Shown here piece by piece: positions 43,458 to 52,166 of a stretch of DNA of 64,000 nt. This DNA comes from JALCOL01 sp022649665 (GTDB lineage: Bacteria > Bacillota > Bacilli > Lactobacillales > Enterococcaceae): NCBI GenBank assembly GCA_030372335.1, contig JAUDCW010000002.1; one strand, written 5' to 3'. Numbering within the stretch: the first letter of the stretch is position 1; each line of letters starts with the position of its first letter. Below the pieces are notes generated by a model. It did not search any database. It saw nothing but the letters and a program-made list of their open reading frames with translations, and was not told the DNA's origin. The position numbers were made by a program, and so were the translations under genes.

Positions 43458-43484
43458 AAAGTCGAATATTAACCATTTGACTTT
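43458..43484. promoter_or_regulatory. Dyad between hcp and the Crp/Fnr gene, candidate operator
   Basis: AAAGTC-n-AA ... TT-n-GACTTT, an imperfect inverted repeat of 27 bases in the 171-base divergent gap. Candidate binding site for the adjacent Crp/Fnr-type protein; it is not a canonical FNR (TTGAT-N4-ATCAA) or CRP box. Confidence 0.4.
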
Positions 43485-43558
43485 CTGCCCAAAGAATAAT
43501 ACTTTGAAGAAAAATAGTCGGTTGGATTTCCAACAAATGAATCAAAGGAGAATTTTGC

Positions 43559-44224
43559 ATGCTGAAAAGCGGAGAATTGCCAGTTGTCCAGCAATCCAAA
43601 TTATTCAAAAATGTCACCAAAACAGAGATCGCCGAACTGCTGGCGCACTTGGCAGCGGAAACAGTCGCATTCCAGGAAGGCGAACGGATCTGGCAGGCCG
43701 GCGAGACCGCGGCACAGATCGGACTGGTGCTGAGCGGACACGTTCAGATCATTAAAGAAGATTTTCACGGGAACCGGATGATCTTGACGAAAGTCGCCTC
43801 TTCAGGGATCTTCGGCGAGGCATATGCATATGCAGCGCCGGACACGCTGCCGGTTTCGGTCGATATGGCGGAAAGCGGACGCATATTGTTTTTGCAGCCG
43901 GAAAAAATGCTCGCTGCTTCGGCTTGGCCGGGCGGGGGGCAGCTGTTGCGGAACATTTTGCAGATCTTGGCGCAGAAGAGTTTGATGCTGAATCAAAAGA
44001 TCGAGATCCTCTCGCAGCGCAAAGTCGAAGATAAAGTCCTCGCGTTTTTGATCTTTCAAAGCCGCGCGCAAAAAAGCCGGACCCTTTTGATTCCCTATGA
44101 CCGTCAAGAGATGGCAGATGCGCTGGGGGTGGAACGCTCAGCGCTGTCGGCTGTTTTGAGCAAGATGAAAAAAGCCGGCAAGATCGACTTTCATAAAAAC
44201 CGCTTTGAACTGCTTAGCGATTGA
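43559..44224 (+). CDS. Crp/Fnr-family transcriptional regulator (HcpR-like context)
   Basis: A 221-residue regulator with an N-terminal cyclic-nucleotide-binding-like barrel (about 15-125, FQEGERIWQAGETAAQIGLVLSG region), a dimer helix (about 130-160) and a winged helix with recognition segment DRQEMADALGVERSALSAVL at about 180-200. It contains no cysteine, so it cannot hold an FNR-type iron-sulfur cluster; a haem or small-molecule ligand is possible, as in HcpR proteins. Divergence from hcp suggests it activates hcp under NO or low oxygen. AAAGGAG precedes the ATG. Confidence 0.9.
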   Translation: MLKSGELPVVQQSKLFKNVTKTEIAELLAHLAAETVAFQEGERIWQAGETAAQIGLVLSGHVQIIKEDFHGNRMILTKVASSGIFGEAYAYAAPDTLPVSVDMAESGRILFLQPEKMLAASAWPGGGQLLRNILQILAQKSLMLNQKIEILSQRKVEDKVLAFLIFQSRAQKSRTLLIPYDRQEMADALGVERSALSAVLSKMKKAGKIDFHKNRFELLSD

Positions 44225-44368
44225 AAGAAGCGATCGAAAGCGATCAGCAGAATCTATCACGGAATCATTTTTGGGCTAATAGTTATTTATATTAACAAAA
44301 AAGGCGCTAATAATGCTTTTCTTAAGTGAAACTTATTTTTTAATAGTTGATGTTAGAAAAAATATGAA

Positions 44369-44397
44369 TTGACGTGCGTGCATTGCTTTGCTATAGT
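44369..44397 (+). promoter_or_regulatory. Predicted promoter of the amino acid ABC operon
   Basis: TTGACG at 44369-44374, 17-base spacer, TATAGT at 44392-44397, about 60 bases before the first GTG. Confidence 0.7.
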
Positions 44398-44456
44398 CAT
44401 CGAAAGACAATAAATGAAAATTTGATTAAAATTTCGATGGAATAGGAAGTGTCGCT

Positions 44457-45116
44457 GTGAATTGGTCGTCGATCGCTGATGTTATTCCTCAATATGCCCA
44501 TGCGCTGGCTTTGACTGCCAAGCTTGGGTTTTGGGGAGTATTTTTTTCGCTTTTTCTGGGGCTTTTGATCAGTTTGATCCAATACCGCAATATCCCGGTT
44601 TTGGAGCGTATCTGCCGGATCTATATCGAGCTGTCGCGCAACACGCCGCTTTTGATCCAGCTCTATTTTTTGTATTACGGTTTTTCGAAGTTTGGAATGA
44701 AATTTTCCGAGAACACCAGCGCGATCATCGCGCTGACATTTTTAGGAGCCAGCTACATGGCCGAAGCGTTTCGCGGCGGGCTCGAAGCGGTCCCGAACAG
44801 TCAGCTCGAAAGCGGCAAAGCGATCGGCTTGAACGACCGTCAGCTGATGCGCTACGTTCTTTTGCCGCAAGCGGTCACCGTCAGCGTGCCGGCTGTCGGT
44901 GCGAACATTATTTTTTTGGTCAAAGAAACTTCGATCTTATCAGCGATCTCGATTTTGGACGTCATGAATTTGACACGCGACTTGATTGGAATGTATTACC
45001 GGACGAACGAGTATCTGCTGCTGCTGGTCGCTTCTTATGCGATCCTGCTAATCCCATTGTCGCTGTTTTTGACTTGGCTGGAAAGGAGGGTTCGCCGTGG
45101 TGCTTTCGGGAATTAG
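44457..45116 (+). CDS. Polar amino acid ABC transporter permease 1
   Basis: A 219-residue permease of the HisM/GlnP family with about five membrane segments and the EAA-loop EAFRGGLEAVPNSQLESGKAIGL near 100-122, which contacts the ATPase. The start is GTG at 44457 after AGGAAG. First of four genes: permease, permease, ATPase, binding protein, a complete importer of the polar amino acid class. The end overlaps the next gene by 20 bases, so translation is coupled. Confidence 0.92.
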   Translation: MNWSSIADVIPQYAHALALTAKLGFWGVFFSLFLGLLISLIQYRNIPVLERICRIYIELSRNTPLLIQLYFLYYGFSKFGMKFSENTSAIIALTFLGASYMAEAFRGGLEAVPNSQLESGKAIGLNDRQLMRYVLLPQAVTVSVPAVGANIIFLVKETSILSAISILDVMNLTRDLIGMYYRTNEYLLLLVASYAILLIPLSLFLTWLERRVRRGAFGN

Positions 45117-45792
45117 TATTTTGTTTCAAGGGATCAACATCGAACGCTTGTTGATCGGCCTATTCCAAGGGGTCAAGATCGCGGCCGCTTCCGTTGTGAT
45201 CGGGATGCTGATCGGTCTTCTTTTGGGGATCTTGCGGATCAACGGACCATTCTGGGTCAAAGGGATCTTGAAACTCTATTTAGAGCTTTTCCGGATCATT
45301 CCGCTGCTCGTCTGGCTGTATGTCTTGTTTTATATTTTGCCGGCAGATTACGAGCTGCACTTGTCGGCCGTAATGGTCTCGATCATCGTGTTCAGTGCGT
45401 GGGTCGCCGCCGAGTTCAGTGATTTGGTGCGCAGCGCTTTAGTATCGCTTCCCGCGCATCAGCGCGAATCCGGGATGGCGCTCGGCCTCAGCGAAGGCCA
45501 GCTTTACCGCTATATTCTGCTGCCGCAAGCGCTCAAACGCTTGATCCCGGGCAGCATCAATCTCGTGACGCGCGTCATCAAGACGACATCGATCACCGTC
45601 ATGATCGGGGTGATCGACGTCATCAAAGTCGGTCAGCAGATCATCGAAGCAAATAATACCAAAGCACCGACGACCTCTTTTTGGATCTACGGCGTGATCT
45701 TTCTTTTGTACTTCTTATTGAGCTATCCGCTGAGCAAGTTGGCGCAAAGTCTGGAACGCCGCTGGAACGTCGAGGAGGGGAACGAAGTTTGA
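45097..45792 (+). CDS. Polar amino acid ABC transporter permease 2
   Basis: A 231-residue partner permease with the EAA-type loop VRSALVSLPAHQRESGMALGL near 110-130 and about five membrane segments. The start is GTG at 45097 inside the end of the first permease, with GGAGGG twelve bases up. The stop overlaps the TTG start of the ATPase gene. The two different permeases suggest a heterodimeric membrane channel. Confidence 0.92.
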   Translation: MVLSGISILFQGINIERLLIGLFQGVKIAAASVVIGMLIGLLLGILRINGPFWVKGILKLYLELFRIIPLLVWLYVLFYILPADYELHLSAVMVSIIVFSAWVAAEFSDLVRSALVSLPAHQRESGMALGLSEGQLYRYILLPQALKRLIPGSINLVTRVIKTTSITVMIGVIDVIKVGQQIIEANNTKAPTTSFWIYGVIFLLYFLLSYPLSKLAQSLERRWNVEEGNEV

Positions 45793-46520
45793 AAGTTTTG
45801 GAAGTCAAAAATCTAGTCAAACATTATGGAAAAAAAGAGATCCTGCACGACGTCAGTTTTTCGGTTGAGAAAGGCGAAGTCAAAGCGATCTTGGGGCCGT
45901 CCGGTTCTGGAAAAAGCTCCCTGCTGCGGTGTTTGAACGGTTTAGAAGAAGCGTCGAGCGGGCATATTTATTTTGACGGGCAGGATCTGCTTGCACCGGA
46001 GACGCACTGGGTCGAAGTTCGTCAGCGGATCGGAATGGTTTTTCAAAATTATGAACTTTTCCCGAATCTGACAGTTTTGGACAATGTGCTCCTGGGACCG
46101 CTGAAAGTCCAAAAAAGAAAACCGGCGGAAGCCAAAGCGCAAGCCCTTCAGCTTTTAGAGCGGGTCGGATTGGACGCACGCGCGCAAGATTATCCGCGCC
46201 AGCTTTCAGGCGGACAAAAACAGCGGGTCGCGATCGTGCGTGCCTTAGCGATGAATCCCGAAGTGATGCTGTTTGATGAAGTAACAGCCTCGCTTGATCC
46301 GGAAATGGTCCGCGAAGTGCTTGAAGTGATCAAAAGTCTCGCAGAAGATGGAACGACGATGGTCTTAGTGACACATGAAATGCAGTTCGCCCGGCAGATC
46401 GCCGATGAGATCCTTTTCATCGATGAAGGCAAAGTCATTGAAAATGATTCGCCGGAAACGTTTTTCAATCACCCGAAAACAGAACGCGCCCAGCGCTTTT
46501 TGGATAGTTTTACGATTTAA
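45789..46520 (+). CDS. Polar amino acid ABC transporter ATP-binding protein
   Basis: A 243-residue GlnQ-type ATPase energising the importer. Walker A GPSGSGKSS near 33, Q-loop FQNYELFPNLT near 82, signature LSGGQKQRVAI near 136, Walker B VMLFDEVTASLDPE near 157 and the H-loop VTHEM near 194. The start is TTG at 45789, preceded by GAGGAGGGG at 45772-45780; it overlaps the permease stop. A longer frame upstream lies inside the permease. Confidence 0.94.
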   Translation: MKVLEVKNLVKHYGKKEILHDVSFSVEKGEVKAILGPSGSGKSSLLRCLNGLEEASSGHIYFDGQDLLAPETHWVEVRQRIGMVFQNYELFPNLTVLDNVLLGPLKVQKRKPAEAKAQALQLLERVGLDARAQDYPRQLSGGQKQRVAIVRALAMNPEVMLFDEVTASLDPEMVREVLEVIKSLAEDGTTMVLVTHEMQFARQIADEILFIDEGKVIENDSPETFFNHPKTERAQRFLDSFTI

Positions 46521-46541
46521 ACAAATTGGAGGAGAAAGAAT

Positions 46542-47411
46542 ATGAAAAGAAAATGGCTAAACGTGCTTTTGCTGGCAGGAATTGTCGCGGTGCTCGCTGC
46601 TTGCGGCAATGCATCCAGCGAAGATAAAAGCTCAGGAGACGCAAGTGACAACGCAGCGAGCGTCGCGGCGATCAAAAAACGCGGCAAACTGCGCGTCGCT
46701 GTGTTCGGCGACAAAGCACCTTTCGGCTATATCGACAAAGACGGCAAAAATCAAGGCTACGATATTTATTTAGCGAAACGGCTGGCGAAAGATCTTTTGG
46801 GTGACGAGAACAAAGTGGAATTTGTCGTCACAGAAGCGCAAAATCGTGTCGATGTATTGAAAAGCAACAAAGTCGATATCACACTAGCGAACTTCACCGT
46901 TACTGATGAACGGAAAGAACAAGTCGATTTTGCCAATCCGTACATGAAAGTCGCGATCGGTGTCGCTTCGCCGAAATCTGCGCCGATCACGAGCGTCAAA
47001 CAGCTGGAAGGCAAAACGCTTTTGGTCAATAAAGGAACGACGGCTGAAATTTATTTCGCCAAAAAATATCCTGACATCAAGCAGCAAAAATACGATCAAA
47101 ATACTGAAACGTTCGAAGCGCTGAAAGATGGCCGCGGAGCCGCATTAGCGCATGACAACACGCTTCTGTATGCATGGGTCAAAGAAAATCCGGACTTTGA
47201 AGTCGGGATCAAAGAGCTCGGCAGCGTCGATTACATCGCGCCGGCCGTAAAAAAAGGCAACAAAGACCTCTTGAAATGGCTCAATACCGAACTTGAAAGG
47301 CTCGGCAAAGAAAACTTCTTCCATCAAGACTATGACGCAACACTGAAACCTTACTTCAGCGATGACATCACCGCGGATGATGTCGTAGTTGAAGGCAAAG
47401 CGGAAAAATAA
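46542..47411 (+). CDS. Polar amino acid-binding lipoprotein
   Basis: Extracellular substrate-binding lipoprotein of SBP family 3. The 289 residues start with a signal peptide and lipobox L18-A-A-C21, a Ser/Asp-rich spacer, then KKRGKLRVAVFGDKAPFGYID and DVLKSNKVDITLANFTVTDER, typical of glutamate/aspartate/glutamine-type binding proteins. The exact ligand is unknown. GGAGGAGAAAG precedes the ATG; a terminator follows. It completes the four-gene importer. Confidence 0.93.
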   Translation: MKRKWLNVLLLAGIVAVLAACGNASSEDKSSGDASDNAASVAAIKKRGKLRVAVFGDKAPFGYIDKDGKNQGYDIYLAKRLAKDLLGDENKVEFVVTEAQNRVDVLKSNKVDITLANFTVTDERKEQVDFANPYMKVAIGVASPKSAPITSVKQLEGKTLLVNKGTTAEIYFAKKYPDIKQQKYDQNTETFEALKDGRGAALAHDNTLLYAWVKENPDFEVGIKELGSVDYIAPAVKKGNKDLLKWLNTELERLGKENFFHQDYDATLKPYFSDDITADDVVVEGKAEK

Positions 47412-47420
47412 ACTATTTGC

Positions 47421-47450
47421 AAAAAGTCGGATAAAAGATCCGGCTTTTTT
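47421..47450 (+). terminator. Terminator of the amino acid ABC operon
   Basis: AAAAAGTCGGAT / ATCCGGCTTTTTT stem with a 6-base loop and T tail. Confidence 0.85.
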
Positions 47451-47547
47451 GCTGGAAAAAGGTCATTAAATGAGAAAACAAAGAAGAATTGCTTAAAAAA
47501 ATGTCAAAAACATAGTATGATGAGTTGAGAAAATAAGGAGGGGTTTT

Positions 47548-49035
47548 ATGGCTATCAATTATTGCAGCACCCGCGACGCATCGGAGAAAAAAAGCGCATC
47601 GCAAGCGATCCTGCAGGGCCTTTCAAAAGACGGCGGCTTATTCGTTCCCGAACAGCTTCCCGCGATCAAATTGGATTTTCACGCGTTAGCTGAACAAAGC
47701 TATCAAGAAGTCGCGCTTAAAATACTCAGCGCTTTTTTGACTGATTTTTCTGAAACGGAATTAAAGGACTGCATCGACGCGGCATATGGCAGCCAATTTG
47801 AAGATCCGCGGATCGCACCGGTCAGCGAACACGACGGCAAATACTTTTTGGAATTGTTCCACGGGCCGACGATCGCATTTAAAGATCTGGCGCTCCAGAT
47901 CTTACCGCATTTGATGCGGACAGCGGCTAAGAAAAATCATTTCGATAAAGAGATCGTGATCTTGACAGCTACTTCGGGCGATACCGGCAAAGCGGCGCTT
48001 GAAGGCTTCAAAAATGTAGCCGGCACGCAGATCATCGTCTTTTACCCGCAAGGCGGCGTCAGCCCGATCCAAGAAAAACAAATGGTCACGACGGAAGGTG
48101 ACAATACGTATGTTGTCGCAGTTGACGGGAACTTCGATGATGCCCAGACGCAAGTGAAAAAATTGCTGAACGATCCGGAAATGCGGGAAAAAATGGCGAA
48201 AAACGGGAAACAGTTCTCTTCTGCCAACTCGATCAATATCGGGCGTTTGGTGCCGCAAGTCGTCTATTATGTGTATGCTTATGCACAGCTGGTCAAACAA
48301 GGCACGCTGGCAGTCGGGGAAACACTCGATGTGAGTGTGCCGACCGGCAACTTCGGCAATATTTTGGCGGCTTATTACGCAAAAAAAATCGGTGTACCCC
48401 TCGGCCGCTTGATCTGCGCTTCCAATCAAAATAAAGTCTTGACCGACTTCTTTGCGACCGGCACATATGATGTCGACCGGCCGTTTTATTTGACGACTTC
48501 GCCTTCGATGGATATTTTAGTTTCCAGCAATCTGGAGCGGCTGGTCTATTATTTGACCGCCGAAAATCCGGAAGAAACTGCGGAATTTATGGCACAGCTC
48601 GCGCGTGACGGCGAATACACGATCACCGAAGCGATGAAAGAAAACTGGAAAGACTTTTACGGTGCCTACGCCGATGAGCGCGAGACTGCCGAAGCGATCC
48701 ATGCGACGTACCAAAATGCGCACTATGTGATCGATCCGCATACGGCAGTCGCAGTCCATGCCGCGGATGAATATCGTCTCCAGGAAACACAGGCGCTGCC
48801 GCTTTTGGTCGTTTCGACAGCCAGCGCGTATAAATTCCCGCAAGTCGTTTACCAAAGCCTGTTCGGCGACGCTCCAGCGGATGACTTTGCGGCGGCTGAC
48901 AAGCTGTCGCAAAAGACCGATACCAAGGTCCCGAAAGCGGTCAGTCTGCTGATAGACGCGCCGATTCGCCATAAAGAAACCAGTACGATCGCGTTGATGG
49001 GCCAAACAGTTGAAAAGCTGCTTCATCTCTCATAA
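47548..49035 (+). CDS. thrC: Threonine synthase
   Basis: PLP enzyme that converts O-phosphohomoserine to threonine, last step of threonine synthesis. The 495 residues fit the longer class (thr synthase with N-terminal YCSTRD): HGPTIAFKDLALQ near 104-116 holds the PLP lysine, TATSGDTGKAALEGF near 139 and VPTGNFGNILAAYYAKK near 265 form the phosphate and cofactor site. AAGGAGGGG precedes the ATG. The other threonine genes are not nearby. It follows the amino acid importer after a terminator, so it is a separate unit. Confidence 0.95.
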   Translation: MAINYCSTRDASEKKSASQAILQGLSKDGGLFVPEQLPAIKLDFHALAEQSYQEVALKILSAFLTDFSETELKDCIDAAYGSQFEDPRIAPVSEHDGKYFLELFHGPTIAFKDLALQILPHLMRTAAKKNHFDKEIVILTATSGDTGKAALEGFKNVAGTQIIVFYPQGGVSPIQEKQMVTTEGDNTYVVAVDGNFDDAQTQVKKLLNDPEMREKMAKNGKQFSSANSINIGRLVPQVVYYVYAYAQLVKQGTLAVGETLDVSVPTGNFGNILAAYYAKKIGVPLGRLICASNQNKVLTDFFATGTYDVDRPFYLTTSPSMDILVSSNLERLVYYLTAENPEETAEFMAQLARDGEYTITEAMKENWKDFYGAYADERETAEAIHATYQNAHYVIDPHTAVAVHAADEYRLQETQALPLLVVSTASAYKFPQVVYQSLFGDAPADDFAAADKLSQKTDTKVPKAVSLLIDAPIRHKETSTIALMGQTVEKLLHLS

Positions 49036-49046
49036 ATTTTTCTGAT

Positions 49047-49088
49047 AAAAAGGTCTCGGCGGAATTTTTTTTGCCGGGGCTTTTTTGT
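49047..49088 (+). terminator. Terminator after thrC
   Basis: AAAAAGGTCTCGGC pairs with GCCGGGGCTTTTTT (several wobbles) and leads into a T run. Confidence 0.75.
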
Positions 49089-49158
49089 TTTATTGGCTGA
49101 TTCTTTTTCGGTTTGCTGATTTTTGCGGAAGAAGCGTGTGAATCACGAAAAAAATCGG

Positions 49159-49164
49159 TATAAT
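49159..49164 (+). promoter_or_regulatory. Probable -10 element for oatA
   Basis: A perfect TATAAT 36 bases before the start; the -35 is not clear. Confidence 0.4.
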
Positions 49165-49199
49165 GAATAGGACTAGGAAAAGGAGAAATGTGGAGCATC

Positions 49200-51047
49200 A
49201 TGACTGAAAAAAAACGTTTAAAAAGCAGCCGCTACATCAGCGGGATCGATGGGATCCGCTCGCTTGCAGTCATCGGCGTGGTATTATATCATCTCTCCCC
49301 TTCGTTTTTGAAAGGGGGCTACTTGGGGGTCGTGCTTTTCTTCGTGATCTCGGGATATTTGATCACGGATCTATTGTTCCAGGAACTTTATCAAAATAAA
49401 CGCCTTGACTACAAGGGCTTTTTCAAGCGGCGCATCAAGCGGCTCTATCCGACGCTCGCCTTCGTGCTGCTCTTGGCGAGTGCCTACATCACGCTTTTTC
49501 AGCGAAACTTGCTGAATAATATCCGCGGCGTGATTTGGAGTTCGCTTTTGAATGTGAACAACTGGTGGCAGATCCACAAAGGATTCAGCTATTTCGACCG
49601 TTTTCAGGGCGAATCGCCGTTTACGCATATTTGGGCGCTTTCGATCGAATGGCAGTTTTACCTCTTGTGGCCGTTTTTGTTCTTGATTTTGGTCAAGGGG
49701 ATCCGCAAGAAAAAAATCGTCAACCGGATCTTGATCGGTGCGGCCCTTCTGTCAGCGATCCTTATGGCCTTTTTGTTCCATCCGGCGCAAGACCCGAGCC
49801 GCGTCTATTACGGCACGGATACGCGTTTATTCAGCATCTTGATCGGCTGTTTGCTAGCTTTTGTTTGGCCGACTTATCGCTTGAAGCCGCGTATTCCGCG
49901 CGGAGCACGGCTGATTTTGGAAATGAGCGGGATCGTTTCGCTGGGGCTTTTGCTCTGGGCATTCGTGAAGATGGATGCCAGCAGTACTTTTACGTATCGC
50001 GGCGGGATGTTTCTGATCAGTTTATGTACAGCAGTCCTCGTGGCAGTCACCGCCCATCCGGGAGCCCGCATGAACCGCTGGCTGACGAATCCGCTGTTTT
50101 CTTGGATCGGCAAGCGCAGCTACGGACTCTATTTGTACCAGCTGCCGGTGATGGTCTTCTATGAAGCAAAAGTCCAGAATCTGGCAGATCACCCGTGGAT
50201 GCATTCATTGATCGAAGTCTTTTTACTGGTGCTTTTGAGTGAATTGTCGTACCGCTTTATCGAGCGGCCGGCAGCCCGTGCAGATTGGCTGCATGCGTCT
50301 CTCCGGATCGTCCGCAGTATGAAGCAGGGGATCAATGTCCATAACTGGGCCGCGATCCCGATCTTGATCCTGCTCGGCACTTCGATCGTCGGTTGGGCGA
50401 GCGCGCCGACCAATCATGTAACAAAGGCACAAAAAGAAGTGCAGGAGACGATCGCAGAAAATAAAAAAGCACTCGAGTCGAAAGCGCCTGCGCAGAAAAC
50501 GGAAAAAACCCTTTCCAGCTCAGAAGAGCAAACGATCTCAAGTGCTTATAATTTGACGCCGGAACAGCTGAAAAAAGCCGATAAAATGAAAATCAGCGCA
50601 CTCGGCGATTCCGTCCTTTTGGGTTCGGCAGCCGAGATCAAGCAGATCTTCCCGCAGATCACGATGGATGGTTCAGTCGGCCGGCAAGTCTACGAGGCTC
50701 CGGCGATCCTTGAAACGATGAAAAGCAGCGGCGGTTTGGCCAACACGGTGATCATCGCTCTGGGGACGAACGGCTCCTTCACCCAAGAGCAGTTTGCCGA
50801 AGTGATGAAGTCGCTTTCCGGAAAAAAAGTCTACTGGGTCAATGCCTATGTGCCGACGCAAAAATGGCAGAATCAAGTCAATCAAAGCTTGGCAGCGTGG
50901 AAAAAAGATTATAAAAATCTGACGATCATCGACTGGTATTCTGTGGCGAGTGCTCATCCGGAGTGGTTCGAAGCGGATCATGTTCACCCGAATGTCGACG
51001 GCCGCAAGAGCTATGCCGGTCTGATCGCAAAAGAGATCTTGAAATAA
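49200..51047 (+). CDS. oatA: Peptidoglycan O-acetyltransferase OatA
   Basis: Acetylates the C6 hydroxyl of N-acetylmuramic acid, giving lysozyme resistance. The 615 residues begin with an acyltransferase-3 membrane domain of about eleven segments (YISGIDGIRSLAVIGVVLYHL; FVISGYLITDLL; IWALSIEWQFYLLWP), then a Lys/Glu/Ala-rich linker near 415-445 and an extracellular SGNH esterase-like domain with the nucleophile in ALGDSVLLGS near 455 and the Asp/His pair in DHVHPN near 593. The ATG at 49200 is chosen; an ATG at 49188 is almost inside the AGGAG site. A chromosomal role beside the other wall genes fits. Confidence 0.93.
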   Translation: MTEKKRLKSSRYISGIDGIRSLAVIGVVLYHLSPSFLKGGYLGVVLFFVISGYLITDLLFQELYQNKRLDYKGFFKRRIKRLYPTLAFVLLLASAYITLFQRNLLNNIRGVIWSSLLNVNNWWQIHKGFSYFDRFQGESPFTHIWALSIEWQFYLLWPFLFLILVKGIRKKKIVNRILIGAALLSAILMAFLFHPAQDPSRVYYGTDTRLFSILIGCLLAFVWPTYRLKPRIPRGARLILEMSGIVSLGLLLWAFVKMDASSTFTYRGGMFLISLCTAVLVAVTAHPGARMNRWLTNPLFSWIGKRSYGLYLYQLPVMVFYEAKVQNLADHPWMHSLIEVFLLVLLSELSYRFIERPAARADWLHASLRIVRSMKQGINVHNWAAIPILILLGTSIVGWASAPTNHVTKAQKEVQETIAENKKALESKAPAQKTEKTLSSSEEQTISSAYNLTPEQLKKADKMKISALGDSVLLGSAAEIKQIFPQITMDGSVGRQVYEAPAILETMKSSGGLANTVIIALGTNGSFTQEQFAEVMKSLSGKKVYWVNAYVPTQKWQNQVNQSLAAWKKDYKNLTIIDWYSVASAHPEWFEADHVHPNVDGRKSYAGLIAKEILK

Positions 51048-51051
51048 ACTT

Positions 51052-51318
51052 TTACGCGTCATCCGGGAGCTGAACGCCGTGCGCTTGCAGAAATTCAAGC
51101 TTTTTGGCGCGGGACAGCTGTTTAAAAGCATATTCCTGCTGGAGCGCGGCACGCTTTTCGGTAAAAGCTTCAGTGTATAAAATACATTTTGGCGGATGAG
51201 CGCGGGTATATTTGGCACCCTTGCCGGTGCGGTGGGCTTGAAAACGCTTGGCAACGTCTGTCGAGTAGCCGGCATAAAGCGTCTCGTCGCAGCAAAGCAG
51301 CACATAAAAATAATGCAT
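51052..51318 (-). CDS. yazA: GIY-YIG nuclease-fold protein YazA (UPF0213)
   Basis: An 88-residue small GIY-YIG domain protein: YFYVLLCCDETLYAGYS supplies the GIY...YIG-like elements, followed by the arginine and glutamate of the fold (KRFQAHRTGKGAKYTR). The biological role is unknown. The ATG at 51318 has AAGGGAC at the right distance and follows the methyltransferase stop by one base, the same trmN6-yazA pairing as yabB-yazA in Bacillus. Its stop lies four bases from the convergent oatA stop. Confidence 0.9.
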   Translation of the reverse strand: MHYFYVLLCCDETLYAGYSTDVAKRFQAHRTGKGAKYTRAHPPKCILYTEAFTEKRAALQQEYAFKQLSRAKKLEFLQAHGVQLPDDA

Positions 51319-51319
51319 G

Positions 51320-52066
51320 TCAATGTCCCTTCGTTCCGTAAAGCATTCGTTTGACAGCTGGCGAATACTCGCCGTTCTCATAAACGATGAGCGGCGGCAG
51401 GATCTTCAGGCCTTCTGCGGAACCATCTTTGATCGCTTCGATCAAGAGCGTATTCGCTGCACGATCCGCTTTTGGGTAGACGAACTGCAGCCGCTTTGGA
51501 GTCAACCGATTTTGCTGCAAAACGGCTAAGATCTCAAGCAGCCGTTCAGGACGATGGACCATCGCAAAATGTCCGCCGGTCTTCAACAGCTTCCCGGCGA
51601 CCGCTGCGACTTCACGCAAGTTCGTCGCGATCTCGTGACGAGCAAGCGCCAGATGAGTATTCGGATTTTTTTTGGAATTCGGTGCAAGCGGGAAATAGGG
51701 CGGATTGCAGAGAACCGCGTCGCAAGAGTCGGCGGCCGCGACGGAAAAGCTGTCTTTCAAATCAAGCGGATAAGCTTTCATCCGTCCTTCCAAGCCGTTC
51801 AACGCGATGCTTCGCTGCGCCATCTCGGCTAAGCGCTCCTGCAGTTCGATCAAAAGGATCTCTGCTTGCGTGCGCCAGCTGACAAACAAGCCGACTGCAC
51901 CGTTTCCCGCACAAAGATCGACGATTTTTCCACGTTTGGGAAGCGTCGCAAAGTGGGCGAGCAGGACAGCATCGATGGAGAATGAAAATACTTCGGGACT
52001 TTGGATGATTTTGACCCCTTGGCTGTATAATTGGTCGATTCGTTCATTAGGATGAAGCTCTGTCAT
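51320..52066 (-). CDS. tRNA1(Val) adenine-N6 methyltransferase-like protein (TrmN6/YabB)
   Basis: A 248-residue SAM-dependent methyltransferase: VDLCAGNGAVGLFVS near 44 binds SAM and CNPPYFP near 118 is the N6-adenine catalytic motif NPPY. This fits the TrmN6 (YfiC)/YabB family that modifies A37 in tRNA1(Val). The ATG at 52066 has GAAGAGG upstream and matches the family start (MTELHPNERIDQL); a 49-codon extension reaches into the promoter region of plsC and is not credible. Forms an operon with yazA. Confidence 0.9.
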   Translation of the reverse strand: MTELHPNERIDQLYSQGVKIIQSPEVFSFSIDAVLLAHFATLPKRGKIVDLCAGNGAVGLFVSWRTQAEILLIELQERLAEMAQRSIALNGLEGRMKAYPLDLKDSFSVAAADSCDAVLCNPPYFPLAPNSKKNPNTHLALARHEIATNLREVAAVAGKLLKTGGHFAMVHRPERLLEILAVLQQNRLTPKRLQFVYPKADRAANTLLIEAIKDGSAEGLKILPPLIVYENGEYSPAVKRMLYGTKGH

Positions 52067-52088
52067 TTTCCTCTTCACTACTTTCTGT

Positions 52089-52138
52089 CGATTATCTGTA
52101 TTATTCTGTATTATAATGAAAGTTGAGTTCAATGAAAA
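52089..52138. promoter_or_regulatory. Overlapping divergent promoters, trmN6 and plsC, with tandem 10-bp repeat
   Basis: ATTATAAT at 52110-52117 supplies TATAAT on both strands: plus toward plsC (weak -35), minus toward trmN6 (TTTTCA-17-TATAAT). A direct tandem repeat TCTGTATTAT (52095-52104, 52105-52114) runs into the -10. Confidence 0.5.
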
Positions 52139-52166
52139 GTTTGTTCTACATGAAGGAGGAAAGATC

